Positions 44,376-53,410 are shown, counted from the stretch's first letter. The stretch is DNA of 64,000 nucleotides from CAWBCI01 sp963787195 (GCA_963787195.1 CAWBCI010000033.1:16518-80517); one strand, 5' to 3'. A program made the numbers and translations. Notes: generated by a model not told the origin, from the sequence alone.

Positions 44376-44450
44376 AAGCCGGGTTTATGTTCTTCCCCAT
44401 TAAGAGCATCAATTCAGGCTAAACAGCCTTATTATACCCGGATTTTTTTT
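44370..44450 (+). promoter_or_regulatory. Candidate pseudoknot or paired hairpins ending in T8
   Basis: Interlaced arms lie between the His-rich protein and the TonB receptor: GCCTGAA (44370) with TTCAGGC (44413), and CCGGGT (44379) with ACCCGG (44436), followed by eight T. They could form an H-type pseudoknot or two exclusive stems, one of which is a terminator. Found by eye only. Confidence 0.35.
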
Positions 44451-44482
44451 ATTCGTGAAATGTATCTTTTCATTTTTTATTA

Positions 44483-46933
44483 ATGATAATTATGATATTT
44501 AAAAGGATAATTATACCTGTTCTGGTACTTTTTGTTTTTTCGGATTTATTTGCTGAAAATGGTGATCCCCCGACAGGGAAAGCTTCCCTGAGTGGAAAAG
44601 TCACCGATAAAACAGACGGCGGGCCTTTGCCCGGTGTGAATATTTATTTCCCCGACCTCAAGACAGGAACGGTAAGCAATGTGGACGGAAAATATTATAT
44701 AGATGAGTTACCTGCCGGTAAAGTCACGGTACAGGTGAGTTTCATAGGTTATCAGGTGATAGTCCAGAGCATCGACCTGTCCAAAATTACGGAAAAGGAT
44801 TTCCAGATGGATGAGGCAGCTACGGAGATCAGCGAGGTGGTGGTAACCGGCCAGTCCGGTGCCACCGATCAGAAGCGCACACCAACACCCATAAGTGTTG
44901 TCCCCAGGATAGAATTGCTGCAAACGGCATCATCCAATATCATTGATGCCCTGGCAAAACAGCCTGGAGTGTCTGAGGTCACTACCGGACCGGGTATTTC
45001 CAAGCCAGTAATACGCGGACTGGGCTATAATCGGGTTGTAGTGATCAACGACGGGATACGTCAGGAAGGTCAGCAATGGGGTGATGAACACGGGATAGAG
45101 ATTGACGGGGCAGATGTGGACCATGTGGAGATTTTAAAGGGCCCGGCCAGCCTGGCCTATGGCTCAGATGCCCTGGCCGGAGTGGTGAATATGCTTCCGG
45201 CGCCTGTTTTGCCGGTCGGGCAGATCAAGGGGAGTGTCATGGCGAACTACCAGGCCAATAACGGGATGGCAGGCATTTCGGCCGACCTGGCCGGAAACTT
45301 GTCCGGCCTGGTGTGGGACCTCCGCTATAGCCAGAAAATGGCTCATGATTACCGGAATAAATATGACGGCTACGTTTTTAATTCGGCTTTCCGGGAAAAT
45401 GCCCTCAATATGACCATAGGGCTGAACAGGTCCTGGGGCTATTCGCATCTCAGCCTGGGATATTATCATTTGCAACCCGGGATAGTGGAAGGGGAGAGGG
45501 ACAGCCTTAGCGGAAACTTTATCAGGGCCGTGGCCCTCAATGACAGTACTGAAGGCAGCGCGATCGCTTCCGGCAAAGATTTTACTTCCTATAAACCTTT
45601 TATACCCAGGCAACAGGTATATCATTACAAAGCCATCTGGAATACTAATTTAGTAATGGGCAATGGCAGCCTGAAAGTGCTGCTGGGCTACCAGCAGAAC
45701 AGGCGGCAGGAATTCGCAGATGTACTGGTACCGGATCAGTACCAGCTTTATTTTCTGTTAAATTCATTTAATTATGATTTAAGATATGTTTTTCCTGAAA
45801 AGAATAAATGGAATATGTCAGTCGGAATAAACGGCATGCAGCAATCTTCCCAGAACAAGGGAACTGAATTCCTGGTGCCTGAATATAATCTTTTTGATAT
45901 CGGAGCATTTGCCATCCTTAAGAAAAACATCGGTAAGCTGGATATCAGCGGTGGACTACGTTATGACATGCGGCTGGAGCATGGTTTGGACCTCTACCTG
46001 AACCCTGCCGGCCAAAAGGTGGATGCAGGTACCGAAGGAAATATACACCGCTTCGATGCCTTTAATTCCGATTTTTCAGCCGTTTCAGGTAGCCTTGGCG
46101 CCACATACCAGCTAAGCGACAGGCTGGTTGGAAAACTGAACATTTCCCATGGTTTCAGGGCGCCGAACATTGCAGAACTGGGAGCCAATGGTGTACATGA
46201 AGGCACTTTCCAGTACATGATCGGCAATCCCGCACTGAAGGCCGAAACCAGCTGGGAAGGGGACCTATCCTTTGCTTATAACTCACATCATGTTTCAGCC
46301 GAACTGGACCTCTTCGACAATAATATCAATAATTACATTTTTGCCCGCAAACTCAGTTCGGTGAACGGAAATGACTCCATCAACGACGGTTTCCAGACCT
46401 TCAAGTACGTCTCGGGCAAAGCCAAGCTTTACGGCGGGGAGTTCCGCCTGGATATCCACCCGCATCCCCTGGACTGGCTGCATTTCGAGAACACTTTCTC
46501 TTACGTCAGGGCCATCCAGCTCGATCAGCCCGATTCCACCCGCAATCTGCCCTTAATCCCGGCCCCTAAGTGGACCATAGAACTCAGGTTTGATATCAAA
46601 AAGCTTGGAAGTGTATTCCGGAATGCTTACCTGAAGTTCAGCATGGACAATTATTTTACACAGGATAAGGTCTATTACGCCTATAACACCGAAACCAGGA
46701 CTCCCGGCTACAGTCTTTTTGGCATGGGGCTCGGCTCCGATATTCAAATCCATGGCAAGACCCGGTTTTCGGTATATCTTTCAGGCGACAACCTGACCAA
46801 CGTAGCCTACCAGAGCCATCTCAGCAGATTGAAATACGCCCCGGAAAACTACGCCACCGGCCGCATGGGGGTATATAATATGGGGAGGAATTTTAGCGTG
46901 AAGGTGGTGGTTCCGATTGGGATAAAGGATTAA
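44483..46933 (+). CDS. TonB-dependent receptor, ZnuD-like
   Basis: Outer-membrane receptor of 816 residues. Signal peptide (IIIPVLVLFVFSDLFAE), CarboxypepD-reg-like domain (SLSGKVTDKTDGGPLPG), TonB box region EISEVVVTG, plug with KPVIRGLGYNRVVVINDG, and the motif GQQWGDEHGIEIDG followed by VEILKGPASLAYGSDALAG. The QWGDEHG stretch is like that of ZnuD and related metal or heme receptors, so divalent metal import is likely. The barrel ends NFSVKVVVPIGIKD. Probably expressed with the His-rich gene. Confidence 0.83.
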   Translation: MIIMIFKRIIIPVLVLFVFSDLFAENGDPPTGKASLSGKVTDKTDGGPLPGVNIYFPDLKTGTVSNVDGKYYIDELPAGKVTVQVSFIGYQVIVQSIDLSKITEKDFQMDEAATEISEVVVTGQSGATDQKRTPTPISVVPRIELLQTASSNIIDALAKQPGVSEVTTGPGISKPVIRGLGYNRVVVINDGIRQEGQQWGDEHGIEIDGADVDHVEILKGPASLAYGSDALAGVVNMLPAPVLPVGQIKGSVMANYQANNGMAGISADLAGNLSGLVWDLRYSQKMAHDYRNKYDGYVFNSAFRENALNMTIGLNRSWGYSHLSLGYYHLQPGIVEGERDSLSGNFIRAVALNDSTEGSAIASGKDFTSYKPFIPRQQVYHYKAIWNTNLVMGNGSLKVLLGYQQNRRQEFADVLVPDQYQLYFLLNSFNYDLRYVFPEKNKWNMSVGINGMQQSSQNKGTEFLVPEYNLFDIGAFAILKKNIGKLDISGGLRYDMRLEHGLDLYLNPAGQKVDAGTEGNIHRFDAFNSDFSAVSGSLGATYQLSDRLVGKLNISHGFRAPNIAELGANGVHEGTFQYMIGNPALKAETSWEGDLSFAYNSHHVSAELDLFDNNINNYIFARKLSSVNGNDSINDGFQTFKYVSGKAKLYGGEFRLDIHPHPLDWLHFENTFSYVRAIQLDQPDSTRNLPLIPAPKWTIELRFDIKKLGSVFRNAYLKFSMDNYFTQDKVYYAYNTETRTPGYSLFGMGLGSDIQIHGKTRFSVYLSGDNLTNVAYQSHLSRLKYAPENYATGRMGVYNMGRNFSVKVVVPIGIKD

Positions 46934-46941
46934 TCTCCGCA

Positions 46942-47016
46942 CCGTAGAGGCCTTGCATGCAAGGCCTCTATACGGAAAACATGCATTGTCCCAATATGCA
47001 TGCAAGGCCTCTACGG
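46942..47016. repeat. GTAGAGGCC-type palindrome and half copy
   Basis: A perfect 26-bp palindrome at 46945-46970 (TAGAGGCCTTGCA with its complement) flanked by CCG and TACGG, followed at about 46996-47016 by a right-half copy (TGCATGCAAGGCCTCTACGG). This looks like a third REP-like family, placed directly 3' of the receptor gene. The rest of the gap to 47222 is AT-rich and empty. Confidence 0.65.
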
Positions 47017-47222
47017 CAATGAAAGTAAATCAATATTATGTATACAAACCCCCGACTACATTTTCAACATAATTTCCATTTTATTGTTAGGTCAATATAC
47101 CGTATTGCAAAAGTTTAAACCTTTTGTGACACTTTCGTGATGCTATAATTCTACTTTAGCTCAATACTTAGGATATGAAATCTTTATCCTTATCATCGAA
47201 ATGAATAAAAAATGAGTCACTT

Positions 47223-48878
47223 ATGAAAAGAATATTTTTACTTTCAATTGCTATTTTACTTTCGTCTCAAGTATTACCTCATAATCTCACCGGAACTGCA
47301 AGAGATTCCGAAACAGGAGACCCGCTGGCGGGATTCGATATACTTCTTACCTATCCTTCCGGAGGTATAGCCAGTTCTGCCACTACACTTTCGGACGGCA
47401 CTTTTGTGCTCAGCGATGTGGCTGACGGAACCTATAATATGGAGTTCTATGCTTACGATCCAATAATCCTCAACGGCGACTATTACCTCCGGACTATATA
47501 TGCAGATACGATACTGGTTAATGGAATGGATGTCACGGGAATAGAATTCAATATTCCGCCCCATCATCCAAATTATTATGTTAGCGGAACGCTTTATGAT
47601 GCTACAACCAATGAACCTCTGCTGAATCAGAATATAGACCTCAGGTTGCAGATGATATATTACAGTCAATTTTTCTATGCTAGCTCAGAGGATGACGGAA
47701 CCTATTTATTCTCCGGCATTCCTGACTGGACCTATGATTTTACGGTTTTTGAAAACGATTATTACCAAGGGGAGGTTACCCAGATTACCATCGACACACT
47801 GGGTCCCGATACCCTGCAGATGGATTTTTATCTGCAGCCGAAAAGCGGCGCCACTGTTTCGGGCGTATTGCTCGACAGCACTACAAATGAACCTATCATG
47901 CAGGCTGGCAGGTCCATAGTCATACAGGCTATAAACTCCCTGTTTACCCAAACCGACAGCCTGGGGCAATTTACTTTCGTAAACGTGCCACCGGGAATTT
48001 ATGCCAATATCCATACATCCTCCCAGGATACGGATTATGTGAACTGCTCAGGTTCTGAGATTACCAGCCTTATGGTACCCGATTCCGGCTTAAGCAATAT
48101 TCAGCTGTACCAGAAACCCTGGATATCAATACATAAAGTAACGGCCAATGCCAATACCTTTGAACCCGGGGAAACCAAAACAATTACCTTTTCCATCGTG
48201 AATGATAATCTCAGTTACGGATCCATCTGGGGCCTTAATCTGATTTTTCCGGATGGTGTTTCGGTGGTCAATACAATGCCTTTTTACAGTACTCAAAATA
48301 ATGATGTGATTTTCGATGAGAAACCCGAATGCGGCACCGGTTCAATAAAAGCATGGGAGGGATGGCATTGGGTAGGTATTCCGCCCTATGCTTCCTCAGA
48401 AGGGAATTTAGATGAACTGAACGAAGCGGCCTGGTGTAATGTTACTGTGACTTTTGCCGACAGCGTGGCCATGGATAGCCTTGGCATCTTTTATGAAGTG
48501 TTTTACCAGTCACATTGTAACTCGATACAGCCTTTCAGCTATGGTACCATCATGATGGTAAATGATAATTTTCCTCTCGGAAATAAGGAGTACAGCAATG
48601 ACATTTCAGGCATAAATGTCTACCCTAACCCTGCCAGGGACAAGGCCACATTCAATATCAGCCTTGGTAAAGCTACGACAGGGAATTTGCTGATCCGCGA
48701 TATTACGGGAAGAGAAGTCCTGGCATCAGGCCAAACCAGCTTTCACAAAGGAAATAATACCATAGAACTGGCTACGGCTGGACTGAAGGATGGTTTGTAT
48801 TTCTATACTTTCAGGACAGAGAACCAGGAAAGGACAGGGAAAATTATGATTTCAGGATCATCGGTTAATAGTCGTTAG
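47223..48878 (+). CDS. Secreted multi-domain protein with T9SS sorting domain
   Basis: Exported protein of 551 residues with signal peptide KRIFLLSIAILLSSQVLP. It then has three carboxypeptidase-regulatory-like beta domains (LTGTARDSETGDPLAGFDI, VSGTLYDATTNEPLL, VSGVLLDSTTNEPIM), an Ig-like domain with TVTFADS and a C-terminal Por sorting domain (INVYPNPARDKATF, DITGREVL, GLKDGLYFYTFR). Destined for the cell surface or medium. The final codons and stop (AAT AGT CGT TAG) fall inside the heptamer array that follows, so the stop may have been supplied by repeat expansion. Confidence 0.75.
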   Translation: MKRIFLLSIAILLSSQVLPHNLTGTARDSETGDPLAGFDILLTYPSGGIASSATTLSDGTFVLSDVADGTYNMEFYAYDPIILNGDYYLRTIYADTILVNGMDVTGIEFNIPPHHPNYYVSGTLYDATTNEPLLNQNIDLRLQMIYYSQFFYASSEDDGTYLFSGIPDWTYDFTVFENDYYQGEVTQITIDTLGPDTLQMDFYLQPKSGATVSGVLLDSTTNEPIMQAGRSIVIQAINSLFTQTDSLGQFTFVNVPPGIYANIHTSSQDTDYVNCSGSEITSLMVPDSGLSNIQLYQKPWISIHKVTANANTFEPGETKTITFSIVNDNLSYGSIWGLNLIFPDGVSVVNTMPFYSTQNNDVIFDEKPECGTGSIKAWEGWHWVGIPPYASSEGNLDELNEAAWCNVTVTFADSVAMDSLGIFYEVFYQSHCNSIQPFSYGTIMMVNDNFPLGNKEYSNDISGINVYPNPARDKATFNISLGKATTGNLLIRDITGREVLASGQTSFHKGNNTIELATAGLKDGLYFYTFRTENQERTGKIMISGSSVNSR

Positions 48879-48965
48879 TCGTTAGTCGTTAGTCTTTAGT
48901 CGTTGGTGGTCATTAACTATTATACAATTAGCCAATTACCAATAACCACTAACCAATAACCATGA
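48870..48965. repeat. GTCGTTA heptamer array and CCAATAACCA tract
   Basis: Four to five copies of the heptamer AGTCGTT (48870-48906) starting inside the end of the T9SS gene, then an ACTAACCAATAACC-like tract (48930-48965). Same class as the other AGTC-containing minisatellites in the window. Confidence 0.7.
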
Positions 48966-48983
48966 ACTTTTCCGCAGTACCGT

Positions 48984-49427
48984 TCAAAAAACCCAGGGGA
49001 TCAACTTCCATGAATGATGACTGTAATCCTTGTATCCCGGGAATTTCTCATTGAGCAAATTCTCCTCAAATAATAATTTCAATATTAGATTAATGTTGAA
49101 GATGATGAAAATGCTCCAGACGAGCGGATTGCTTTGTGGGACTACCAGGGGATAGAAATACAGCATCAGCGCCAGGTACATGGGATGGCGAATAAGGTGG
49201 TAGGGACCTGAAGAAACCAGCACACTTCCTTCCCTGGGCATGGGTGTGATATTCAGCTTGCTCCGGCTCATGACTATGATGGCCCAAAACCCGAGGATAA
49301 TCCCTGCCACCTGTATAATGAGCAAGATCGTATTTTTCGCTTCCCAGGGAAGCAGAATAAATAAGGTCAGCAGGCTGGCGTACTGGACTAAGGTAAGTAA
49401 AGTTGATTTCAGGAGGATGTTCTTCAT
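48984..49427 (-). CDS. Isoprenylcysteine methyltransferase-like membrane protein
   Basis: A 147-residue membrane protein with about four hydrophobic helices. The C-terminal half holds the ICMT/PEMT signature GPYHLIRHPMYLALM and FEENLLNEKFPGYKDY, where SAM binds. In bacteria such proteins methylate lipids or phenols rather than prenyl-cysteine; the substrate is unknown. Start ATG 49427. It is oriented towards the heptamer array. Confidence 0.78.
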   Translation of the reverse strand: MKNILLKSTLLTLVQYASLLTLFILLPWEAKNTILLIIQVAGIILGFWAIIVMSRSKLNITPMPREGSVLVSSGPYHLIRHPMYLALMLYFYPLVVPQSNPLVWSIFIIFNINLILKLLFEENLLNEKFPGYKDYSHHSWKLIPWVF

Positions 49428-49463
49428 ACTTACATCAAAACAAGTTCACTTCTGATTGGTTCA

Positions 49464-50177
49464 TTAGGATTTTACTGTTTTGTATTCCAACAATGATTTA
49501 AACCCTAAAACCCCCAGCATACGTATAAACTCGGGTGGGAGGGGTGCGCTGATTATAAGTTCCCCTTCTGAGCCCGGATGCTGAAACTTTATTTCCCTTG
49601 CGTGCAGCAGCATTGTTGTCATTCCCCATTTCTCCCTGAACAATTTGTTCTGCTTATTGCATCCATGTGGCCTGTCGCCGATTATGGGATGCAGGATATG
49701 CGCAAAGTGCCTGCGGATCTGGTGGGTCCGGCCGCTTTCCGGACTTACTTCCACAAGCGAATAACGGGAAGTATCCTGTCCGGCAAAAGCCAGATCCAGT
49801 TCTGTCCTTTCCAGAGTCCTGAATCGGGTTAAAGCTTGCATACTTGATCCGTCGGCCATTTTAAGGGGATAATCGATCATGCCTTCATCCGGGCTAAAGC
49901 CTCTGACAATAGCCAGGTATTGCTTTTTGATCTTATTCTCAGCAAAGAGCTTCTGTATGCTGGCATTCATCTCCTTATCAAGGGCAAAGAGCAGCACCCC
50001 GCTGGTCTTGCGGTCGAGCCGGTGGGTAGGGTAGACCTGCTGACCGATTTGATCCCGCAGGATCTGCAAAGCAAATTCCCGGGCATCAGCGGCGATATTT
50101 GTCTTATGAACCAATAAACCATTGGGCTTATTGATGGCAATCAGGCGCTCGTCGTGGTATAGGATCTCCAGGTGCAA
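49464..50177 (-). CDS. RluA-family pseudouridine synthase
   Basis: A 237-residue pseudouridine synthase; HRLDRKTSG holds the catalytic Asp55, with the family's SGRTHQIRRHF and LHAREI regions. It has no S4 domain, and the short N-terminus plus KMADGSSMQALTRF insertion make it look like TruC (tRNA position 65), though other RluA members cannot be excluded. Start is TTG at 50177, as no ATG fits the family N-terminus. Separated by 37 bp from the ICMT-like gene, so the two may share a transcript. Confidence 0.83.
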   Translation of the reverse strand: MHLEILYHDERLIAINKPNGLLVHKTNIAADAREFALQILRDQIGQQVYPTHRLDRKTSGVLLFALDKEMNASIQKLFAENKIKKQYLAIVRGFSPDEGMIDYPLKMADGSSMQALTRFRTLERTELDLAFAGQDTSRYSLVEVSPESGRTHQIRRHFAHILHPIIGDRPHGCNKQNKLFREKWGMTTMLLHAREIKFQHPGSEGELIISAPLPPEFIRMLGVLGFKSLLEYKTVKS

Positions 50178-50223
50178 GGTTCGGGGTATTGTTTAGTTGG
50201 CAAAGATAGTGGTTCCGGGGAGA

Positions 50224-50390
50224 AGTCAGCAGTCAGCAGTCAGCAGTCGGCAGTCAGCAGTCAGCAGTCAGCAGTCTCGTCCTGATTTAAGTTTACTTTT
50301 TCTGTAAACAAAAATCAGGACAAGACACACTTTATCACTTTATCACTTTATCACCTTATCACCTTATCACTTTCTCCCAATACCCAAAAA
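50224..50390. repeat. Composite minisatellite: AGTCAGC array, CACTTTATC array, CCCAATACC tail
   Basis: About seven heptamers of AGTCAGC (50224-50277), a spacer, then about five nonamers of CACTTTATC/CACCTTATC (50328-50374) and a CCCAATACCCAA tail. The same three-block order occurs at 5.56, 51.4, 52.4 and 56.3 kb. Confidence 0.75.
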
Positions 50391-50439
50391 AATACATTGA
50401 AAATTCTTCCCATTTTCTGTCTGCCTTATGTTTATTTTT

Positions 50440-50600
50440 TCTTAGATTTGATGTGCCTATCCGTAAAATGATTGAACAAATGAAAATTCCAGGCTTATAG
50501 AGATGTAGTGCATCAGCCTTTTTGTAGGTGCGATGAGCTATTGAGTATAAGCCAGGGGCATATTTGTGAAGACCTTGGACCATGATCAGCCTTAAAGAAA
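50440..50600 (+). other. Leader-like segment shared with 56.5 kb
   Basis: About 150 bp with resemblance, by eye, to 56518-56680: TGATTGAACAAATGAAAATT in one and CGATTGAACAAATAAAATTT in the other, then GCCTTTTTG, a GCGATG box and an ACC(A/T)...AAGA run. Both copies lie after a composite minisatellite and before a gene. Could be the remnant of a duplicated sequence or a shared regulatory leader. Confidence 0.45.
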
Positions 50601-50697
50601 CACATCGATAAATATATAAAGTGAGACCAGAACTCACTATAATAAAGGGGGCGATACCGAAAAGCCTTAAGAGTAGGGACATAAATACACTAAAAAA

Positions 50698-51363
50698 ATG
50701 AAGAAACTATTACTTTTCAACTTCTTGTTTTTGTTTTCATTCATTCTCAATGCTCAAACTGTTTTAGTCACTGCTTCAGAGCCCGATGCGAAAATCATTG
50801 TCGACGGTCAAAATTTAGGGACAGGTTCTTTAAAGGTCAAAGTACCTAATAAGACCTGTGTTAATGTCAAAATTGAAAAACTCGGATATTTAAAATACGA
50901 ACAAACATACTGTAATAAAAAAGGGGCAACGAAACCACCCAAAAAGCAGTATTTTGATATGAAAAAAGACGATGCTATGGAAGCATCCATAAAGACTGAC
51001 CAGGCAAACGTTGACTTTGCACTGGTGGTAAAAAAGACCTATGATGCTACGGAAGCATGGAAATTGACCAGCCAGATCGTTACCGACTATTTTGATGCCA
51101 TTGAAGTGGCCGACAAGGAAACTTCCTATTTAAGGACTGCCTGGGCCATTCAGGTTTTTCAGCAAAATACTATCCGGACCAGGCTCATCATTAAATTGGG
51201 GAATTCAGATCCTCTTACCTATAAAATCAAATTGGTCAGCGAGGCATCGGGAGTGGCCGGCACCAGCGTAAAAGCCGATGAACAGTTCCGCGAATGGGAC
51301 AGGGTACTGAGGAAATACAGGAACATTATCAGTGACTTCTCAACGCGCTTGGGGAATAATTAG
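50698..51363 (+). CDS. Exported PEGA-domain protein
   Basis: A 221-residue exported protein (signal peptide KLLLFNFLFLFSFILNAQ). The N-terminal part has a PEGA domain (ASEPDAKIIVDGQNLGTG, VPNKTCVNVKIEKLGYL), a small beta domain found in surface proteins. The rest is a mixed domain with DKETSYLRTAWAIQVFQ and LRKYRNIISDF that I do not recognise. First gene of the accessory region. Confidence 0.65.
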   Translation: MKKLLLFNFLFLFSFILNAQTVLVTASEPDAKIIVDGQNLGTGSLKVKVPNKTCVNVKIEKLGYLKYEQTYCNKKGATKPPKKQYFDMKKDDAMEASIKTDQANVDFALVVKKTYDATEAWKLTSQIVTDYFDAIEVADKETSYLRTAWAIQVFQQNTIRTRLIIKLGNSDPLTYKIKLVSEASGVAGTSVKADEQFREWDRVLRKYRNIISDFSTRLGNN

Positions 51364-51430
51364 AGTGCGCATCTTTGTGCGGCTAAAATATATAAGGGGT
51401 TAAGCTAATGTGTTTGGCGCTTTGTTGGCA

Positions 51431-51535
51431 AGTCGTGAGTCGTGAGTCGTGAATCGTGAGTCGTGAATCGTGAGTCGTGAGTCGTGAGTCGTGAGTCGTG
51501 AGACTTTTTCCCACCCAATACCTAATACCCAATAC
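51431..51535. repeat. GTCGTGA heptamer array with CCCAATACC tail
   Basis: About ten copies of GTCGTGA, with some AATCGTG variants (51431-51502), followed by CCCACCCAATACCTAATACC. It lies 68 bp after the PEGA gene. The 305-bp gap holds no other feature I can support. Confidence 0.8.
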
Positions 51536-51668
51536 CCGTCTTACCGGAGACGATCAATGAATTATGAACATAACAGTATCTGAAGTGTTTGTTCTTCATT
51601 TAGCGTCAAGTAAACCAGCTCATACCTTAACAATAAATAATCTTTATAAGAACCTTAAATATTAAACC

Positions 51669-52106
51669 ATGAAACAATATACAGCTTCCAATTTTGCAGG
51701 TGATTGCACGATAGATGATGATTTTGAACCTGTAGCAAACAAGATTAATGAGATTGCACAGAAGTACAACATCACGGTTCATATTAATTCTTCTTTCAGG
51801 CCTGATACAAATGTAAAAGGAGCCATTGTAAAACCGGCTACCCACAGTAACCATATGATTGGCCATGCAATAGATTGCAATTTAATGTTTGAGGGCAAAT
51901 TATATAACTCTGCCTTAATGCAAACTGACACAGGAGTTATAAGGCAATTTATTAACGAACTGAAAGCCAATGGCATTCGCTGGGGAGGTGATTTTGACAA
52001 ACCAGACCCGGTCCATTTTGATGATGGATTAAATATTAAAGACATGCTTGCATGGACAACAAAATATAATACCATACATGGTATTGAGGGCGAAAATATG
52101 GCATAA
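51669..52106 (+). CDS. M15-family peptidase (D-alanyl-D-alanine carboxypeptidase/endolysin-like)
   Basis: A 145-residue cytoplasmic or phage-derived peptidase with the M15 zinc motif: SSFRPDTN, THSNHMIGHAIDCN (His62, Asp69 as ligands) and DPVHFDDG (His near 116). It has no signal peptide, so release would need another route, as for phage endolysins. Mature length suits M15C enzymes such as L-Ala-D-Glu peptidases. Alone among repeat-rich spacers. Confidence 0.78.
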   Translation: MKQYTASNFAGDCTIDDDFEPVANKINEIAQKYNITVHINSSFRPDTNVKGAIVKPATHSNHMIGHAIDCNLMFEGKLYNSALMQTDTGVIRQFINELKANGIRWGGDFDKPDPVHFDDGLNIKDMLAWTTKYNTIHGIEGENMA

Positions 52107-52720
52107 CTTTCGAAGCAATCTGCATTGCGCCAGTAGTTCCCGGCCTCCGCCGGGATGACGTTTCCCGGCATGCGTCGGGATGGCGGTCTTTAGGGGGGCT
52201 AAAAAAGCGGCGCGGCACTCCGTGAAAATTTATAAGGTGTGCCGCGCCGCTTTTCTCTTATGTTAGATTCACCGTCATCCTGACGACGGTCAGGATCCCT
52301 TAGCTATATGCAGCGTCTAAAGCAAAATGAATATGGATACCCTGAACTCTATTCTACGTCACCTCATCACCCGTCACCCTTCCACCTTTCCACTGTTCCA
52401 CTGTTCCACCTTATCACCTTATCACCTTATCACTTTTTCACCCTATACCAATAATTTGTTAATGAAAAGTTATATTTCCCAATCATTTATCTTTTCATAA
52501 TATTTTTGAAAAATCCAGGTCCGGTTTCGTTTTAATCAGTAAAAATTCCTGAGTCATTAAGCTTGAATTCTCAGGTCATTTTTATGTGGCAGATATAATC
52601 GAATAGAGACATATTACATACTGCAGGGATGATGTATTGCTGAATATCAGCGATAGCTGCCTTTATATACATATTGTGAGCTGTTTAATAAATTGCACCG
52701 TCCTTGAATAGTGCTACATT
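52107..52720. other. Repeat-rich intergenic region
   Basis: A 614-bp spacer. It contains a CCGGCCTCCGCCGGGATGAC tract, the 16-bp hairpin at 52203-52254, a GTCAGGATCC segment shared with 56125-56203, a CACCTTATC nonamer block (about 52395-52440) and CCTGAG/CTCAGG arms near 52550. No ORF with coding character. Confidence 0.6.
52203..52254 (+). terminator. Strong GC-rich hairpin
   Basis: A perfect 16-bp stem (AAAAGCGGCGCGGCAC with its complement) around a 20-base loop, preceded by A-rich and ending in TTTT. It resembles a bidirectional intrinsic terminator but has unusual stem strength and may instead be a mobile palindrome. Confidence 0.6.
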
Positions 52721-53410
52721 ATGAAAAAAAAACAAATAAAAAAAATACTCAGAATAGCATTTATTATTGCAAGCATAAGCTCCCTGTACTTCGTTCCATG
52801 GATTTTGGTAAGGGCATGGATCTTGCCATTGCCTGATACGGTTCAGGAACAGCTAAATGAAGCAATTGGTCATGGATTTGATGGAATGATTGTTTACGTG
52901 GACCAAGCCGGGAAGCCACCGGAGTTTTATGCCGCAGGCTGGCATGACCGAAAAAATAAAATACCTGCCTACCCGCAAGCCTTATTCAAGATTGCCAGTA
53001 TTAGCAAGCTATATATCGCTGTTGCTACCGCGAAATTAGTCAAAGAAGGGCGTTTGTCTTTGGATAAAACACTTGCTGAATACTTTCCGGAACTTGTCGG
53101 AAGAATTGAAAATTCAGACAAAATCACCTTGAGAATGATGCTGCAGCATCGGAGTGGCATTCCCAATTTTATAGACCATCCTGATTATTGGAAAAAACCA
53201 CCAAAAAACAGACAAGAAACACTTGAATACGCACTGGATTTACCAGCTGACTTTGAACCGGGTGAAGATTATGGTTATTCAAATACCAATTATTTGTTGA
53301 TTGAGGACCTCATTGATAAAGTACTGGGCTATCCCCATCATCAATATATCAAGGAGAAAATTTTGATACCACTTGGGCTAAACACACTTACGGTTCGCTT
53401 AGTGAAGTGA
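52721..53410 (+). CDS. Serine hydrolase (beta-lactamase family), N-terminal part; frame broken near 53390
   Basis: Class C beta-lactamase-like hydrolase. A hydrophobic leader (IAFIIASISSLYFVPWILV) is followed by the active site ISKLYIAV (SxxK with SISK), MLQHRSGIPNF and DYGYSNTNYLL, where YSN is the second motif. The frame then stops early at LTVRLVK, but the preceding frame (-1) reads HTYGSLSEVNIDDV, which restores the protein. So one base was probably lost in the A-rich CTAAACAC region. Probable role in envelope or peptide hydrolysis; substrate unknown. Confidence 0.65.
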   Translation: MKKKQIKKILRIAFIIASISSLYFVPWILVRAWILPLPDTVQEQLNEAIGHGFDGMIVYVDQAGKPPEFYAAGWHDRKNKIPAYPQALFKIASISKLYIAVATAKLVKEGRLSLDKTLAEYFPELVGRIENSDKITLRMMLQHRSGIPNFIDHPDYWKKPPKNRQETLEYALDLPADFEPGEDYGYSNTNYLLIEDLIDKVLGYPHHQYIKEKILIPLGLNTLTVRLVK

